This document shows, one piece after another, positions 8,764 to 18,234 of a DNA stretch of 44,935 nt. How positions within the stretch are numbered: the stretch's first letter is position 1; every line of letters starts with the position of its first letter. The notes beneath the pieces were generated by a model, which saw nothing but the letters and a program-made list of their open reading frames with translations, searched no databases and was not told the origin of the DNA. A program made the position numbers and the translations under genes. Source of the stretch: Gemmataceae bacterium (GTDB lineage: Bacteria > Planctomycetota > Planctomycetia > Gemmatales > Gemmataceae); NCBI GenBank assembly GCA_019748295.1, contig JAIEPT010000087.1, positions 1 through 44,935 on the forward strand, in the 5' to 3' direction.

Positions 8764-8802
8764 GTAGGGAACGCCCTCCGCGGCGTTCCGCCGAACTGGA
8801 CG
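8764..8802. repeat. half copy of the GGAACGCC hairpin repeat
   Basis: GTAGGGAACGCCCTCCGCGG followed by CGTTCCGC is the left outer arm of the composite palindrome present in full at 33595-33800. Here the rest of the element is missing. It lies 40 bp after the mobA stop. The remaining sequence up to 8972 shows no gene. Confidence 0.75.
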
Positions 8803-8972
8803 AAGTCGGCCTCAGCAATCCATCTGCAACAACCGGGAGCGGGAATGCGGGGAGCAATGAGGTGAGGGAGTTTCTGCATGTGCCCGAAGCGCAGGCGAGG
8901 TCAAAGTCATCCCTCGTTTACGCTTCGGGTTGGTGGCAGGCGCCCACTGTCGAGCCAGCTTCAGTCGAGGAT

Positions 8973-9010
8973 GCAAAAAAAACGCCGCAAGGCATTGTCC
9001 TTGTGGCGTT
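8973..9010 (-). terminator. intrinsic terminator of tRNA-Thr
   Basis: Read on the minus strand: AACGCCaCAAGG, a short loop, then CCTTGcGGCGTT followed by TTTTTT. It is a strong GC stem with a U-tract starting 8 nt after the tRNA 3' end, so the tRNA is probably a single-gene transcript. Confidence 0.88.
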
Positions 9011-9017
9011 GGGAAAA

Positions 9018-9089
9018 AGCCGCCTCAGGGATTTGAACCCTGGACCCCAGCTTTACGAAAGCTGTGCTCTACCGCTGAGCTAAGGCGGC
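9018..9089 (-). tRNA. tRNA-Thr (anticodon CGT)
   Basis: The minus strand folds as a complete 72-nt cloverleaf. The acceptor is GCCGCCT/AGGCGGC, the D arm GCTC...GAGC, the anticodon arm CAGCT-TTCGTAA-AGCTG with CGT at 34-36, and the T arm CAGGG-TTCAAAT-CCCTG. The variable loop is short (class I). CCA is not encoded. CGT reads the threonine codon ACG. A terminator follows directly. Confidence 0.95.
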
Positions 9090-9287
9090 GGTTGTTCGGA
9101 GATTCTAGTGGTGCGGGGCAGGGGCGTCAATTCGGTCTGCCCGCCTCTCTCGAAAGATGCGGAAACCTCTCTCGAGGTTCGCCCACATGCCTGGGATCCG
9201 TCGCTAACCGACATCGGAACTGGGCGGCCTCGACTCTATAATAGCCTGACGATACCACCTCTGGCATGCCGCAGGAGCGACTTCTTC

Positions 9288-10676
9288 ATGGCCCAGGAAA
9301 TGGCCGCAAACAGGCTGCCGCCGCAGAATCGGGACGCGGAGCGAAGCGTGATCGGCGCGATGCTGCGCGACAACAACTGCATCCCCGAAATCGTGCAGCA
9401 GTGTCGGGCGGAACATTTTTACGTCTACGCTCATCAGATCGTCTTCAAAGCGTTGACGCATCTCAACGTCGATCTCGGCAAGCCAGTCGATCTGATCACG
9501 CTGGCCAACTATCTGCATGAGACGCGTGACGAGAAATCGGAGAAACGGCTGCTCGAGGAAGTAGGCGGGGCAGCCTACCTTGCCGAACTCTGGGAGTCGG
9601 CCCCGTCGCTGGGCAACGCGGTCCACCATGCGGACATCATTCGCCAAAAAGCGATCGTTCGCCATCTGATCCGCACTTGCGGCGAACTGGAACGGGAGGC
9701 GTTCGACGAAACAGTCCCCGCTCAGGAACTGCTGGACACGGCCGAGCGGCGCATTCTCGAGATCGCTGAACTGGGCGTGACCGGCGATACCAAGACGCTG
9801 CAGGAAGCGGTCGAGGAGGCGTATACCCGCCTTGATGCCCGCAAGGCCCAAGGCCATCTCGAATATAGCGGCATCCCCACCGGCTACACCGAACTCGACA
9901 GCCTCACGGCGGGTTTTCAGAACTCGGAACTCATCATCATCGCCGCCCGCCCCAGCGTCGGCAAAACGGCGTTCGCATTGAACCTGCTTCGCCACATGGT
10001 GGTGGATGAAGGACTGCCGGCTCTATTCGTCAGTCTTGAGCAGGCGCGTATCGAGTTGGCGGAGCGCTTGCTTTGCTGCCAGTCGCTGGTCAACAGCCAT
10101 CGTCTGCGCAAAGGCACGCTCGACAGCAACGACATGGACAAGCTGATCGCGGGCGGCGACCTTTTGCGTCAGGCGAAGCTCTTCATCGACGACACGCCGG
10201 GGCAGAACATGCTCCGCATCGCCGCCAACGCTCGCCGGCTCAAGCTGCGGCACGACATCCGCATCGTCGTCATCGATTACTTGCAGCTCATCGATCCTGA
10301 CGATCGCCGCGCCAGTCGGCAGGAACAGGTGTCCGCCATCTCTCGGCGACTGAAGTTCCTGGCGCGCGAACTGAACATCCCGGTGATTGCCCTGGCGCAG
10401 GTAAACCGCGGCTCGGAAGATCGCCAGGACCATCGTCCGCGGCTTTCCGACCTTCGCGAGTCGGGCGCCATCGAGCAGGATGCCGATACCGTGATGCTGT
10501 TGCATCGCCCGGATTACCACGAACCCGGCCAACATGAAGGCGTCGTGGAAGTGATCATCGGCAAGCAGCGGAACGGCCCGACGGGCGAAGTGACGCTGAT
10601 GTACGAGAAGGCGTTCATGCGCTTCCGCAACTTCGAGATGGGCAATCCCGTCTCGTATGCCGGTCAAGGGGTCTAA
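9288..10676 (+). CDS. dnaB: replicative DNA helicase DnaB
   Basis: Hexameric 5'-3' helicase of the replisome. The 462-aa protein begins with the DnaB N-terminal domain (PPQNRDAERSVIGAML), followed by a linker and a RecA-like motor. The motor contains Walker A (ARPSVGKTAFALN, about residue 220), Walker B (IVVIDYLQLI) and the DnaB signature SDLRESGAIEQDADTV. Length is standard and no intein is present. The ATG at 9288 matches the family start, with GCAGGAG about 11 nt upstream. Usual planctomycete companions such as rplI or ssb are not adjacent here. It is convergent with the sensor kinase across the palindrome at 10691-10796. Confidence 0.96.
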   Translation: MAQEMAANRLPPQNRDAERSVIGAMLRDNNCIPEIVQQCRAEHFYVYAHQIVFKALTHLNVDLGKPVDLITLANYLHETRDEKSEKRLLEEVGGAAYLAELWESAPSLGNAVHHADIIRQKAIVRHLIRTCGELEREAFDETVPAQELLDTAERRILEIAELGVTGDTKTLQEAVEEAYTRLDARKAQGHLEYSGIPTGYTELDSLTAGFQNSELIIIAARPSVGKTAFALNLLRHMVVDEGLPALFVSLEQARIELAERLLCCQSLVNSHRLRKGTLDSNDMDKLIAGGDLLRQAKLFIDDTPGQNMLRIAANARRLKLRHDIRIVVIDYLQLIDPDDRRASRQEQVSAISRRLKFLARELNIPVIALAQVNRGSEDRQDHRPRLSDLRESGAIEQDADTVMLLHRPDYHEPGQHEGVVEVIIGKQRNGPTGEVTLMYEKAFMRFRNFEMGNPVSYAGQGV

Positions 10677-10690
10677 AGGCTAAGTCGCCA

Positions 10691-10796
10691 GTGGAGGCAG
10701 CGAAGCTTTCCCTCTCCCCCGCCGGAATCACGGTCGCCCTTGCAACTGAGTGACTGCGGGGGAGAGGGGAAGCTTCGCTGCCACCACGGCACTTCG
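10691..10796. repeat. large palindrome with CCCTCTCCCCCGC arms
   Basis: Left arm GTGGaGGCAGCGAAGCTTt then CCCTCTCCCCCGC pairs with right arm GCGGGGGAGAGGGG then AGCTTCGCTGCCaCCAC, spanning 106 bp. It fills the gap between the convergent dnaB and sensor-kinase genes (stop codons at 10676 and 10802), so it may serve as a bidirectional terminator. The same family forms the larger palindrome at 38308-38592. Confidence 0.85.
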
Positions 10797-10801
10797 ATGA
10801 C

Positions 10802-13800
10802 TCAGCCTGGCGCATCGAGAATTTCGCGGACTTTCTTGGTCAGGCTCAGCGGCGTGAAGGGCTTGGGCAGGAAATGCATATCCTGATGCTCGACCCCGTG
10901 GCGCATCACGGCGTCGTCGGTGTAGCCGCTCACGAAAAGGATGCGCAGTTGGGCGAACTTCTTCTTCAAGGTTTCCGCCAATTCGCGGCCGCCCATTTCG
11001 GGCATCACCACATCGGTCACGAGCATGTCGATATGCCGGCCGTCCCGTTCGATGACGCGAATGGCTTCCTTGCCGTGCACCGCCTCAAGGACGTGGTAGC
11101 CTTGCGACCGCAACGCGAATGCGGCCATGACGCGAACCGCTTCCTCGTCCTCAACGAGCAGCAAGCGCTCCTTGCCCCGCGCGGCCGGCGTGGTGGTCGC
11201 GGCGTCGGCGACTTGGCGAAGCGTCTTGGAGGCGGCGGGGAAGCATATCTCGAACGTCGTTCCTTGGTCGCTTTGACTCCGCACCTCGATGCTGCCGCCG
11301 CTCTGTTCGACGATGCCAAGCACCACGGCGAGCCCCAAACCGGTTCCCTTGCCGACGTCCTTGGTGGTGAAGAAGGGCTCGAAAATCCTTGCCTGAATAT
11401 CCGCAGGCATGCCGACTCCGGTGTCCTGCATGGTCACCATGACATAGTCCCCGGCGGGGAGTCGGGCATGCGTGCCATCGGGCCGCGGCATCGAGATCGT
11501 CGAAGTCGAAAGGGTAAGCGATCCGCCCTTCGGCATGGCGTCCCGAGCGTTGACCGCGAGGTTCACCAGGATCTGCGTCAAAAGCGACGGATCGAGTTTG
11601 ACGTTCGGAATGTCGGACCCAAGCTTGGTGGCGAACGCAATGTCCTCGCCGAGAAGGCGACGAAGCAATCGCTCCGTGTCGCGGACGACTTCGCCGAGGT
11701 CGATCACCTTCGGCGCCAGCATGCTTTTGCGGCTGAAGGCGAGAAGCTGCTGCGTGACGGATGCGGCCTGGGCGCCGGCGTCTCTGATCATCCGGATCGG
11801 TTCGACCAGGCCAGGGTCGGTCGCGCGAGAAAGGGCGATCTCGGCGAAACCGTTGATGATCGTGAGCAAGTTATTGAAATCGTGGGCGACGCCCCCGGCA
11901 AGACGACCGACCGCTTCCATCTTTTGGGCCTGCCGCAACTGAGCTTCCGCGGCCTTGCGCTCAGTCGTGTCGGTGACCAGAGCCAACATTTGCGTCGGCT
12001 TGCTGTTCTCGTCGGTCAACAGGGATACGAACTTGCGTACCCACGCGTCCTTGCCGTTCTTGCACTGGTAACGGTTTTCGATCTCGATCGCGGGAAGACG
12101 ACCTTCGATGAGCTCTCGCATTAGGATTAAGTTCTCGCCCCGATCTTCAGGGTGAACGAAGTCGGAGAACGTTTTGCCGAGCAGCGCCGACTCCTCGTAG
12201 CCAAGAAGCCGGCAGTATTCGGGGTTGCAGCGCTCGAGGCGACCCGCAAGGTCGGTGATGGCGATTCCCGTCGCGGCGTTTTCGAAAACCTTGCGAAAGC
12301 GCGCTTCGCTCTCCCGGATCGCCGATTCGGCCCGCTTCTGATCCGTGACGTCAGTCGCGATGCCGATGATCTGGCTGACGTTGCCGTTCGCGGACCGAGC
12401 GAACACGGCATCGCGGCTTGCGAACCAATGCCAACTGCCGTCCGTATGGCGAAGGCGATACTCGAACGGGGCGGCGATCTCCCCGTCCTTAAGCTTGTTC
12501 CATACGGCAATCCGTTCGGCAAACCCCCTAAGATCGTTCTCATGCATCATGCCGGCCAACCCGTGGCCAAAGGCCTGTTGCAATCGCTCCCGGTCGATGT
12601 TCAATGCGTCCGCAGCCGCTCGGTTCGAAAAGATGTTCCGCTGGCTAGGGATGTCGTAGACATAAAGCACGCTCGGCGTGATGTCGGCGATCCGTTGCGT
12701 GAAGTACCGGGCTTCCTGAAGTTCCAATTCCGCGCGACGGCGTTCCGTCACGTCGAAAGTGATGCCCACGAGCCGCACAGGTTGTCCCTGCGGGTCGGAA
12801 TGCAACCTTCCTCGCACGATCATCCAACGCACGCCGCCGCTTGCCCCCACGATGCGAAACTCCGTTCGAAACTCGCCGCCCGTCTCCGCGCACCCATGAG
12901 CGGCCTTGCGGACCGCGTCGCGATCGTCCTCATGAATCGCCGCGAGCGAGCTTTCCAACGTCATTGGCGTGCCGCGCGGCACGCCCCAAAGGTCGTACAT
13001 TTCCTCGGACCACCATGATTCGGACGTATTGAGGTTCCAATCCCAGACCCCACCGTTCGCGCCTTGAAGCGCCAGGCGCAGGCGGGACTCGCTCGCTTCC
13101 AGATCCGCTTGGCGGTCGTATTGATCTTGGATGTCCGTGCAGGTGCCATACCAGCGGCGAATCGCGCCTGAGCCGTCGCGGGAAGGGACTTGCTTGCCGA
13201 CATGCCAGCGATACGCCCCGTCCGCCCGGCGTAAGCGGAATTCGATATTCTGCGGAATGCCTGTCTCCAGCGTTTCCTTCCACTTCGCAAGGGTGTGTGC
13301 CCGATCGTCGGGGTGAACGAACTGCTCCCACTTCCACTCGGTCAGTGCGTCCATGGCGACGCCAGCGTACTCCGAGGCCCGGCGATTGAGGCGAGTCATT
13401 CCCCCGTCGGGCCCGGAAATGAAAACGATTTGCGGAATCGCGTCCGCCAACTCGCGAGATTCCCGCTCCGTTTGGGCCAGTTCTGCCTGAATCAGGATCT
13501 GCTGCGACACGTCTCGGGAAATGCCGAAAAGGCCGATGACTTCTCCCTGCGAATCGCGAAAGGGCGCCTTGGTGACCGAATAGACGCGAGCGACGCCTGC
13601 CGCCGTAAGGTGTTCTTGATGGGTTGTCGGTCGACCGCCCGCCGCCGCTTCGCGATCGTGCGCCATGATGATCGCGGCGCTTTCCGGATCGAAAAGCTCC
13701 CGATCGTCCCGGCCCAAAACCTCGGCCACAGGCCGACCGACGAAGCGTGCGGCCGCTTCGTTGAAGAACAGGTACTTGCCGTCCAGATCCTTCACGAAGA

Positions 13801-14098
13801 CCGCGTCGGTCGTTTCGTTCGTCACCGCTTCCAGCAGGCCGTAGGCGTCCTGCACGCGGAGAAGGTGGCGGCGCACGAGCCAAAAAATCAGCAAGGAAAC
13901 AACACCCGTATAAAGCGTTCCCTTTCCTGCCGAAGCGACGAAGCGGTCACTGGCGCCGACTTCGTAGGGGAGCAGCAGCAGATAGTCCGTGAACCAGATC
14001 CAAGCAAGGCTGGCCGCCACGAACAGTCCGGCAATCCGCAAGGCGGCAGCGGTGGGCGAACTGAATTTGGAGTGGACGCGAAACGCAGCACGATTCAT
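10802..14098 (-). CDS. multi-PAS hybrid sensor histidine kinase with receiver domain
   Basis: A 1098-aa signalling kinase. Two membrane helices (about 19-45 and 61-76) bracket a very short periplasmic loop, so sensing is probably cytoplasmic through five PAS domains in series (about 85-205, 215-335, 345-465, 475-595, 600-725). Several end in the PAC-like DVTERR/DVTDQKR/DTTERKA motif. The HisKA helix carries the phospho-acceptor H in GGVAHDFNNLL. The ATPase domain has the N box (NLAVNARDAM), G1 (DTGVGM), F (FEPFFTTK) and G2 (GTGLGLA). A C-terminal receiver has the acceptor D in VTDVVMPEMGG and a conserved K in LPKPF. No response regulator is adjacent, so the output partner is unknown. Confidence 0.93.
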   Translation of the reverse strand: MNRAAFRVHSKFSSPTAAALRIAGLFVAASLAWIWFTDYLLLLPYEVGASDRFVASAGKGTLYTGVVSLLIFWLVRRHLLRVQDAYGLLEAVTNETTDAVFVKDLDGKYLFFNEAAARFVGRPVAEVLGRDDRELFDPESAAIIMAHDREAAAGGRPTTHQEHLTAAGVARVYSVTKAPFRDSQGEVIGLFGISRDVSQQILIQAELAQTERESRELADAIPQIVFISGPDGGMTRLNRRASEYAGVAMDALTEWKWEQFVHPDDRAHTLAKWKETLETGIPQNIEFRLRRADGAYRWHVGKQVPSRDGSGAIRRWYGTCTDIQDQYDRQADLEASESRLRLALQGANGGVWDWNLNTSESWWSEEMYDLWGVPRGTPMTLESSLAAIHEDDRDAVRKAAHGCAETGGEFRTEFRIVGASGGVRWMIVRGRLHSDPQGQPVRLVGITFDVTERRRAELELQEARYFTQRIADITPSVLYVYDIPSQRNIFSNRAAADALNIDRERLQQAFGHGLAGMMHENDLRGFAERIAVWNKLKDGEIAAPFEYRLRHTDGSWHWFASRDAVFARSANGNVSQIIGIATDVTDQKRAESAIRESEARFRKVFENAATGIAITDLAGRLERCNPEYCRLLGYEESALLGKTFSDFVHPEDRGENLILMRELIEGRLPAIEIENRYQCKNGKDAWVRKFVSLLTDENSKPTQMLALVTDTTERKAAEAQLRQAQKMEAVGRLAGGVAHDFNNLLTIINGFAEIALSRATDPGLVEPIRMIRDAGAQAASVTQQLLAFSRKSMLAPKVIDLGEVVRDTERLLRRLLGEDIAFATKLGSDIPNVKLDPSLLTQILVNLAVNARDAMPKGGSLTLSTSTISMPRPDGTHARLPAGDYVMVTMQDTGVGMPADIQARIFEPFFTTKDVGKGTGLGLAVVLGIVEQSGGSIEVRSQSDQGTTFEICFPAASKTLRQVADAATTTPAARGKERLLLVEDEEAVRVMAAFALRSQGYHVLEAVHGKEAIRVIERDGRHIDMLVTDVVMPEMGGRELAETLKKKFAQLRILFVSGYTDDAVMRHGVEHQDMHFLPKPFTPLSLTKKVREILDAPG

Positions 14099-14253
14099 AA
14101 CGCCTCAGAGCATCGGAAAGGGAGGCGAGCACCATGGAGCCGGGAGTTGCGAACGGGGGCGAGAAAGGACCGAAGGCGCTGGCAAGCCTCATCGTCTCGG
14201 GAGGAAGTTATATATAACAGGTCGCTTGTTGCCAACAATTGCATCGCCCGACG

Positions 14254-14289
14254 AAAATGAGAAAACGCCGCAGTTTCCGCTGCGGCGTT
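14254..14289 (-). terminator. intrinsic terminator of the DUF1592-DUF1552 operon
   Basis: On the minus strand AACGCCGCAG - CGGAAA - CTGCGGCGTT is a perfect 10-bp stem followed by TTCTCATTTT. It lies 23 bp beyond the DUF1552 stop codon and separates this operon from the sensor-kinase gene that follows on the same strand. Confidence 0.85.
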
Positions 14290-14311
14290 CGAATCATCAA
14301 CATCCCGTTTG

Positions 14312-15706
14312 TTAGGCGAGCAGTTCGGACAACGGCCCGTGTTGGTCGAAGTCGCGGAGTCCCGTGTCCTGCATGCCGAAGCTGTCGCGATCCGAGCCGG
14401 CGAGGTTGAGCAATGTGACGAACATGTTCGCCGTCGTCCGATGCCCGCGTTGGCCATATCCGGGGTAATCGAGATAACGGCCGGTTTTCAGTTTGTTGCC
14501 GATGTTCCCCAGAACCACCATAGGCCATTCCCAGCAGCGCGAGTGGTGGCCTTCGGCTCCGTCGCTGAGGTAGACGATGATGGTGTTGTCGAGCATGGTG
14601 CCGTTTCCTTCGCGCACGCGCTCCAGCTTCTGCATGAGGCCCGCGATCAGCGTGAAGTGGTAGCGGCGGATGATGTTGTAAAGGTCGGACGAGGTGTGGT
14701 TCTGGAAGCTGCCGCCGTGGCCGATGGTGTGCTTGTCGACATTGAGGCCGAGTCCACGGAAGGTGATGTCGAAATCGCGCACGCCTGCCGCAGACGAAAT
14801 CGTCAGCACATTGGTCAGGCCGCACACGAGAGCAGCCGCGCCGAGGTCGAATTGGGCATCGAGCCGATCGGTTTCGACCTGGCTCGAGTATTTGTCGCTG
14901 ACGACGGGACCCTTTTCGCGAAGCGTGTGCTCGATTTCATTGAGCCGGCTTTGGCGGTTGCGCAGCGTCTCGAACGTTTCGAGATAGGCCCCCAGTTGCT
15001 CGCGTTCCTCGCCTGCGAGCCGCGTTTCGGCCCGGCGAACGTCTTCCCGCATGAAGTCGAGAAGGTTGTTGCGGGCCTGAAACTCCTGCCGAGCCTGTCC
15101 GCCCGCCACGCTGCCGAACAAGGTCGAATACGCGAAATCGGGACGGCAGATCGTCGGCAACGCTTTGTTGGGGCCAGTCGCGGAAATGTTATAGATGACG
15201 TTGTTCTCGAACCGCTTCGAGATGCCCAGGCCGATATGAGGGAAAATACCTGGAACGGCGCGAGCCAGAGCGCCGTCGATCGTTTCCCCGGCAATCGCCA
15301 TGCTTTCGCCGCCGTTGGATCGGCCGGCTCCGAATGCTCCGAGGGCCTGGAAGTTGTTGGAATGCCCGCCGCCGCAGACGCGGCCCGAGAGGCCTTGCAC
15401 GATGGTGACTTTGTCCTTCCAACGCGCGACGGGTTCGAGAGACATCGGCAGAGTACGGTCTGCGAGCGGCAAATCGACGAGTGCCGTCGGCCCGCCCGCT
15501 TCCTGCTTGCGAGTCTGGCGGGTCACGCCGGAGGGGGTCAAATGCTGCGGCGGAACGCCGTTGCTTTCGACGACGAAGACGAACCGCTTAGGCGCGAGCG
15601 GTCGACCTTGAGCCTGCGCATGCAGCTTGCCCAATATCGGCGAAAGCAGCACGCTGCCGGCGCTGAGGGTCATTCCCTTCAAGACATCTCGACGACCCAT
15701 GCTCAT
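14312..15706 (-). CDS. DUF1552 family secreted protein
   Basis: A 464-aa protein of the DUF1552 family, common in Planctomycetota and related to the DUF1501/sulfatase-like exported proteins. The N-terminus GRRDVLKGMTL plus a hydrophobic run resembles a Tat signal, so export in folded form is inferred. Family landmarks include the FAYSTLFGSV segment, a helical part rich in Arg/Leu/Glu (about 225-285), GHGGSFQNHTSSD, and the C-terminal HRTTANMFVTLLNLAG. The ATG at 15706 (MSMGRRD) has AGGAGAG about 7 nt upstream. It is the second gene of an operon, 44 bp behind the DUF1592-type cytochrome gene; these two families are usually neighbours. Biochemical function is unknown. Confidence 0.88.
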   Translation of the reverse strand: MSMGRRDVLKGMTLSAGSVLLSPILGKLHAQAQGRPLAPKRFVFVVESNGVPPQHLTPSGVTRQTRKQEAGGPTALVDLPLADRTLPMSLEPVARWKDKVTIVQGLSGRVCGGGHSNNFQALGAFGAGRSNGGESMAIAGETIDGALARAVPGIFPHIGLGISKRFENNVIYNISATGPNKALPTICRPDFAYSTLFGSVAGGQARQEFQARNNLLDFMREDVRRAETRLAGEEREQLGAYLETFETLRNRQSRLNEIEHTLREKGPVVSDKYSSQVETDRLDAQFDLGAAALVCGLTNVLTISSAAGVRDFDITFRGLGLNVDKHTIGHGGSFQNHTSSDLYNIIRRYHFTLIAGLMQKLERVREGNGTMLDNTIIVYLSDGAEGHHSRCWEWPMVVLGNIGNKLKTGRYLDYPGYGQRGHRTTANMFVTLLNLAGSDRDSFGMQDTGLRDFDQHGPLSELLA

Positions 15707-15750
15707 CTTCTCTCTCCTGAAAAGCACCGGCGCGGCCGGTAGATGCATCT

Positions 15751-17940
15751 TCAATCCGCCTTTGGCGTCTCTGGGGAAGGCGCCCGATACAGAAACGAAT
15801 CGCTGCTCAGCAGGGCGGCGATCAGGGCCTTCATGCTGCCGCCGCTCGCGCGATAGACTTGATGCGCTTGCTGCATGCTTGGACCATCGCCCAGCGATTC
15901 GTTGCGGCAAAGCCAGTATCGGAACGCATGGCGGACGAACACCTGCTCCGCTCGTCCCGATTTCGCGATCTTCCGCACCATCTGCACCGAGTTTTTGACG
16001 GCGCCTTCGATGGCAGGGTCGCCGGACTCGTTGATCTTGCCGCCGGCGTCCGCAGGCAGATCCTTGAAGATCGGCCCGAGCGACTTCCCCTTCTTATTTA
16101 CATTCTTCGCGGTTGCTTCCGTATCTAACACCGGTTCCGTCTTGCGGTATCGGCCCAGAAAGTCGTACGACTCGAATGTCAGCCCCACGGGATTCATGTA
16201 GATGTGGCACTTCCAGCAGTACTCCTGCTCCGTCACCTTCATCCGCTCCCGCAACGTGTGATGCGGTGCATTCGGAAGTTGGGCATCGACGGTGATCGGC
16301 ACATCGGGCACGACGCCGCCAAGGAGACGCTCACGAACCCATTTGCCGCGGAAAATGGCATGATTCTCGTCGGTTTTCGAGTTGGCCGCCAGCCAGGAAG
16401 GCTGCGTCAAGATGCCAGCCCGCTCTTCCGCCGGCAGATCGATTGGTTGCGTGTCAGGGAAGTCAGGCAGGTTGTAGGCCTCGTAGATGCTTCGCCCGGG
16501 CAGTTGCAGCTTCTTGTTCTTGAACTTCTCCGGATCTTTCTTCTTGTTCTCCTCGAACTTCGCCGTCTCGATGGCTCGCTTCTTCTTGAGGTCCGCGGCC
16601 GTCTTGTAGGCGACGAACGACTTGTTCGTGGTGAGCAATTCGTAGAAGACGTTTTGGTCTTTTTCGAGAATGTATTCGACGAGACGGTCGGTGTCTTCGA
16701 CGAGGATCCGCGGGTCATGCGACTTGTGGACCTTGACGTCCTGAAACACCTCGCGACATTTGTCGTAGCCGAAGTACTCCTGGAAGAAACGCATGATCCG
16801 CGGCTTCTTCAGCTTGGGATCGTCGAGCATCTTGCGGACCGCTTCGGCAACGCCTTCCTTGGTGGCCAGTTTTCCTTTGTCGGCATCGACAAGAAGCCAC
16901 GCTTCGGGGCGGCGATCAGTCAGTGCGTACGAAATGGCAAACGCGATCTCTCGCGGCGTCAGGCGAATGCGTCCCTGGTCGTCCACGGGACCGGAGCCAA
17001 GCTCCCAGCGATAAATCGACTCGGGCAGAAGGTAGATCGCCGCGAGCGAATAGCGGACGCCCAAGACGCGGCCCGCATCTTTGGCATTCTTGTGGAACAA
17101 GGCGGTGAAGCGGCTGAGTTCCTCTTTCGTGGCCTGGCGTTGCAAGACGGAAGCGAATTGCTTCTGGACTGCGGCGATGATGGCGGCGTCTTCGAGCGGA
17201 AGGTTCTCGTCAAGCAGCTTGGCGAACTCCTGCGGCAAGTTGCCGATCGCTTTCATCTTGCCGTTTTCGATCTTGAAGTTCGTCTGATTGTGAGCGAGCT
17301 GGATCGCGTTGCGGATGAGCAAAGCGGTTGTCGGCTCATCCAGTTTCGGAGCACCCATGTCGCGAAACGTCGTCTTCCCCTCGGGCGTGAACGGCTGGCC
17401 GACGCCGGGAGCCTTCGCCATCTCGGCGGCATAAATCTCGGGGCTAAGGCGACGCAGCGTTGTTGGGCTGTCGAAGTTCGCTTCGAACTTGGGGTCGAAC
17501 AATTTGTCGTGATTGACCTTGTTGCCGTTTGCATAAGCCTCGCGGGTGGCGAAGTGCTTTCCGGAGCGTTTCATTTCCGCGGAAATCCAGTCGGCAATCG
17601 TCTTGACGTCCGCCTCCGCCAGTGACTGCTTCTCCTCGGGGGGCATCTCTCGCTGGGAAATCATCTTGCTGAGCAACGCCCAACGCCCGGCGCTCGTGCT
17701 CTCCTTCATGTCCGGATTGAGCATCGAAAGGTCCAGCTCCCCCTCGCTGATTTTCGCGTTGTGGCAGCCGTTGCAATGCTTGGCGAACAGGGGAGCGACC
17801 GACTTATCGAAAGCGTGCTTGCTCTCGGCGAAGGAAGCGTACTTGGGAAGGACGGACTTTGCTTCCTGCGCCTCCGATGCAGGCGTGGAAAGTCCGCAAA
17901 GGAGCGCCATGGCGAACGGAGCCACGAGGGTACGTTTCAT
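15751..17940 (-). CDS. DUF1587/DUF1592/DUF1588/DUF1585 cytochrome-like protein
   Basis: A 729-aa exported protein of the planctomycete multi-DUF cytochrome type. It has an N-terminal signal peptide (to about residue 24). A c-type haem site, KHCNGCH, lies near residue 55, with DLSMLNPDMK after it as in DUF1587-containing homologues. DUF1592 (YSLAAIYLLPESIYRWELG through YALTDRRPEAW), DUF1588 (GILTQPSWLAANS through the second CxxCH, YCWKCHIYMNPVGLTFESYD) and DUF1585 (SGGSMKALIAALLSSDSFLYR) follow. It is the first gene of the operon with DUF1552. The pairing suggests an extracytoplasmic electron-transfer or oxidative role; the substrate is unknown. Confidence 0.9.
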   Translation of the reverse strand: MKRTLVAPFAMALLCGLSTPASEAQEAKSVLPKYASFAESKHAFDKSVAPLFAKHCNGCHNAKISEGELDLSMLNPDMKESTSAGRWALLSKMISQREMPPEEKQSLAEADVKTIADWISAEMKRSGKHFATREAYANGNKVNHDKLFDPKFEANFDSPTTLRRLSPEIYAAEMAKAPGVGQPFTPEGKTTFRDMGAPKLDEPTTALLIRNAIQLAHNQTNFKIENGKMKAIGNLPQEFAKLLDENLPLEDAAIIAAVQKQFASVLQRQATKEELSRFTALFHKNAKDAGRVLGVRYSLAAIYLLPESIYRWELGSGPVDDQGRIRLTPREIAFAISYALTDRRPEAWLLVDADKGKLATKEGVAEAVRKMLDDPKLKKPRIMRFFQEYFGYDKCREVFQDVKVHKSHDPRILVEDTDRLVEYILEKDQNVFYELLTTNKSFVAYKTAADLKKKRAIETAKFEENKKKDPEKFKNKKLQLPGRSIYEAYNLPDFPDTQPIDLPAEERAGILTQPSWLAANSKTDENHAIFRGKWVRERLLGGVVPDVPITVDAQLPNAPHHTLRERMKVTEQEYCWKCHIYMNPVGLTFESYDFLGRYRKTEPVLDTEATAKNVNKKGKSLGPIFKDLPADAGGKINESGDPAIEGAVKNSVQMVRKIAKSGRAEQVFVRHAFRYWLCRNESLGDGPSMQQAHQVYRASGGSMKALIAALLSSDSFLYRAPSPETPKAD

Positions 17941-18104
17941 AGGGAAAGCGACTCGGCGAGGAGGGAAGCGGGAGGAATCCAGGACAGCTTCAGATTAACA
18001 AGCATCGCCACGCAGTGCAATGATTTTTGCATGCAATTCTATTGGGCGGAGCGAAACGAGTATTGGCGCGCAGCGATAGGCGAGCGTCAGTTCTCGGATT
18101 GGTT

Positions 18105-18214
18105 GGCACGCCCTGAGTGTAGCGAAGGGCGTGGAAGCGGTGCTGACGCAGCATCCAATTTGCATTGAGCTTTCGGAAGCTTCACCACGCCCTTCGCTAC
18201 ACTTAGGGCGTGCC
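18105..18214. repeat. double-hairpin palindrome (GGCACGCCCT arms)
   Basis: The 30-base arms 18105-18134 and 18185-18214 are inverted copies with one mismatch. Each arm is itself a hairpin: CACGCCCT - GAGTGTAGCGA - AGGGCGTG. It lies 20 bp beyond the zwf stop. The gap 17941-18234 otherwise shows no gene; it contains the upstream region of the DUF1592 gene. Confidence 0.88.
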
Positions 18215-18234
18215 CACGGTTTCCTGAAGTTCTG

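Noticed and set aside
14366..14826. Open frames opposite the DUF1552 gene as separate small genes
   Set aside because: They overlap a well-supported coding frame, have no ribosome-binding site and resemble no family.
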